The notes under the pieces: model-generated
Told to the model about the DNA's origin: nothing
The model's input: only the letters and a program-made list of their open reading frames with translations
The model's database searches: none
Program-made: the position numbers and the translations under genes
In this document: one piece after another, positions 6,403 to 6,858 of the stretch
Layout of the letters: every line of letters begins with the position of its first letter
How positions within the stretch are numbered: the first letter of the stretch is position 1
Assembly (NCBI GenBank): GCA_024642645.1
Contig: JAHEAS010000186.1
Span: 1-6,858 of the forward strand
From: Saprospirales bacterium
Lineage (GTDB): Bacteria; Bacteroidota; Bacteroidia; Chitinophagales; Saprospiraceae
DNA: 6,858 nucleotides
Reading direction: 5' to 3'

Positions 6403-6858
6403 TTGCCCGCAAAGTTAGTCATAATTCTTTCTTTTATAATGCTTTACGCAATTGCGTTGCAAGGGCAGGCACCCCCATTTAAGCAGCCTATCCCTGGTAA
6501 TGAAAGCACGGAGGCTGATTCTTTGCCGCCTGCCAAACCGTTCAGTGGTTCTATTTCCGCTACTTCCAACCTCGACAGCATCAAGATTTCTGGCGATGCC
6601 CTGGATGACCAGATTGATTACACATCGGTGGATTCAATGTATTTCGACATTAAAAACAAGCAAATACACTTGTATGGACAAGCCGAGGTTAAATTTCAAA
6701 CGATGTCCATGCAGGCGCACTACATCCTGATTGATTGGAAGGAGAGCACGATGTCTGCCATAGGTGAACAGTTGCCCAATGGGGAGTGGCTGGGAAAACC
6801 GCATTTTACCGAAGGTGCCCAGGATTTCACGACCAGCAGCATGAGGTACAATTACAAA
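6403..6858 (+). CDS. lptD: LPS-assembly outer-membrane protein LptD, N-terminal part (runs off the right edge)
   Basis: Bacteroidota-type LptD/OstA, the barrel that with LptE inserts LPS into the outer leaflet. Only the start is present: 152 codons from 6403 or 140 from the ATG at 6439. The mature N-terminus has a low-complexity Ser/Pro region and then the LptA/OstA-like beta-jellyroll pattern: DDQIDYTSVDSMYFDIKNKQ, IHLYGQAEVKFQT, MQAHYILIDWKEST, then PNGEWLGKPHFTEGAQDF and SMRYNYK, in the order usual for this family. The first ATG (6439) leaves only a short hydrophobic stub (MLYAIALQGQA). Reading in frame upstream, a TTG at 6403 gives PAKLVIILSFIMLYAIALQGQA, a full Sec signal peptide with cleavage near QA-P. 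There is no other standard start codon between the in-frame stop at 6355 and 6439, so TTG is preferred. It is divergent from the amidase, a neighbourhood that fits envelope assembly. Confidence 0.85.
   Translation, partial: MPAKLVIILSFIMLYAIALQGQAPPFKQPIPGNESTEADSLPPAKPFSGSISATSNLDSIKISGDALDDQIDYTSVDSMYFDIKNKQIHLYGQAEVKFQTMSMQAHYILIDWKESTMSAIGEQLPNGEWLGKPHFTEGAQDFTTSSMRYNYK
6410..6417 (-). promoter_or_regulatory. Candidate -7 box TAACTTTG facing the amidase
   Basis: On the minus strand the bases read TAACTTTG followed by CGGGC, an exact TAnnTTTG match. It faces the amidase and would give a leader of about 200 nt carrying the inverted repeat and TCAAC array. No TTG is seen at the usual -33 spacing, so support is partial. 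If the lptD signal peptide starts at 6403, this box lies inside lptD coding sequence. Confidence 0.3.

Noticed and set aside
6452..6730. 92-codon plus-strand ORF inside lptD
   Set aside because: It is in a different frame from the LptD reading, begins inside its signal-peptide region, and lacks the beta-strand pattern; the LptD frame is open throughout 6358-6858.

Overview
The window looks like chromosomal DNA from a member of the Bacteroidota. The signs are a DUF6089 (PorG-like) outer-membrane barrel, a Bacteroidota-style LptD N-terminus, the amidase/MlaD/LptD gene neighbourhood, starts without clear Shine-Dalgarno sequences, and matches to the phylum's TAnnTTTG -7 promoter box. Long intergenic runs of short GTTGA/TCAAC words would fit a Saprospiria- or Chitinophagia-like lineage, but that finer placement is a guess.

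Layout. At 1-293 (+) is the C-terminal end of a DNA adenine/cytosine-N4 methyltransferase cut by the left edge. It converges on a minus-strand run, and a strong hairpin at 344-381 separates the two. The minus-strand run, in transcription order, is engB (2809-2213), pyrF (2149-1331) and a DUF6089/PorG-like barrel (1297-428), with gaps of 63 and 33 bp that suggest one operon. Divergent from engB, across an 84-bp gap, is a membrane PAP2 phosphatase (2894-3577, +). Its stop codon overlaps the stop of an MlaD/MCE-domain protein (4614-3574, -). Upstream of that on the same strand is a secreted N-acetylmuramoyl-L-alanine amidase with a SPOR-like C-terminus (6201-4699, -). Divergent from the amidase, across about 200 bp of repeat-bearing intergenic DNA, lptD begins near 6403/6439 and runs off the right edge.

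How the genes fit together. The right half is an envelope-biogenesis neighbourhood: LptD (LPS insertion into the outer membrane), an amidase (peptidoglycan splitting), an MCE protein (lipid transport between membranes) and a PAP2 phosphatase (possibly undecaprenyl-pyrophosphate or lipid phosphate recycling). The left run combines housekeeping functions (ribosome-assembly GTPase, pyrimidine synthesis) with an outer-membrane barrel possibly linked to type IX secretion or gliding. No gene-sized stretch is left unexplained, and I see no CRISPR, transposon, tRNA, rRNA or clear novel multi-gene system. The most interesting points are the apparent non-ATG start and split signal peptide of lptD, the repeat/hairpin array in the lptD-amidase gap, and the overlapping stop codons of the PAP2 and MCE genes.
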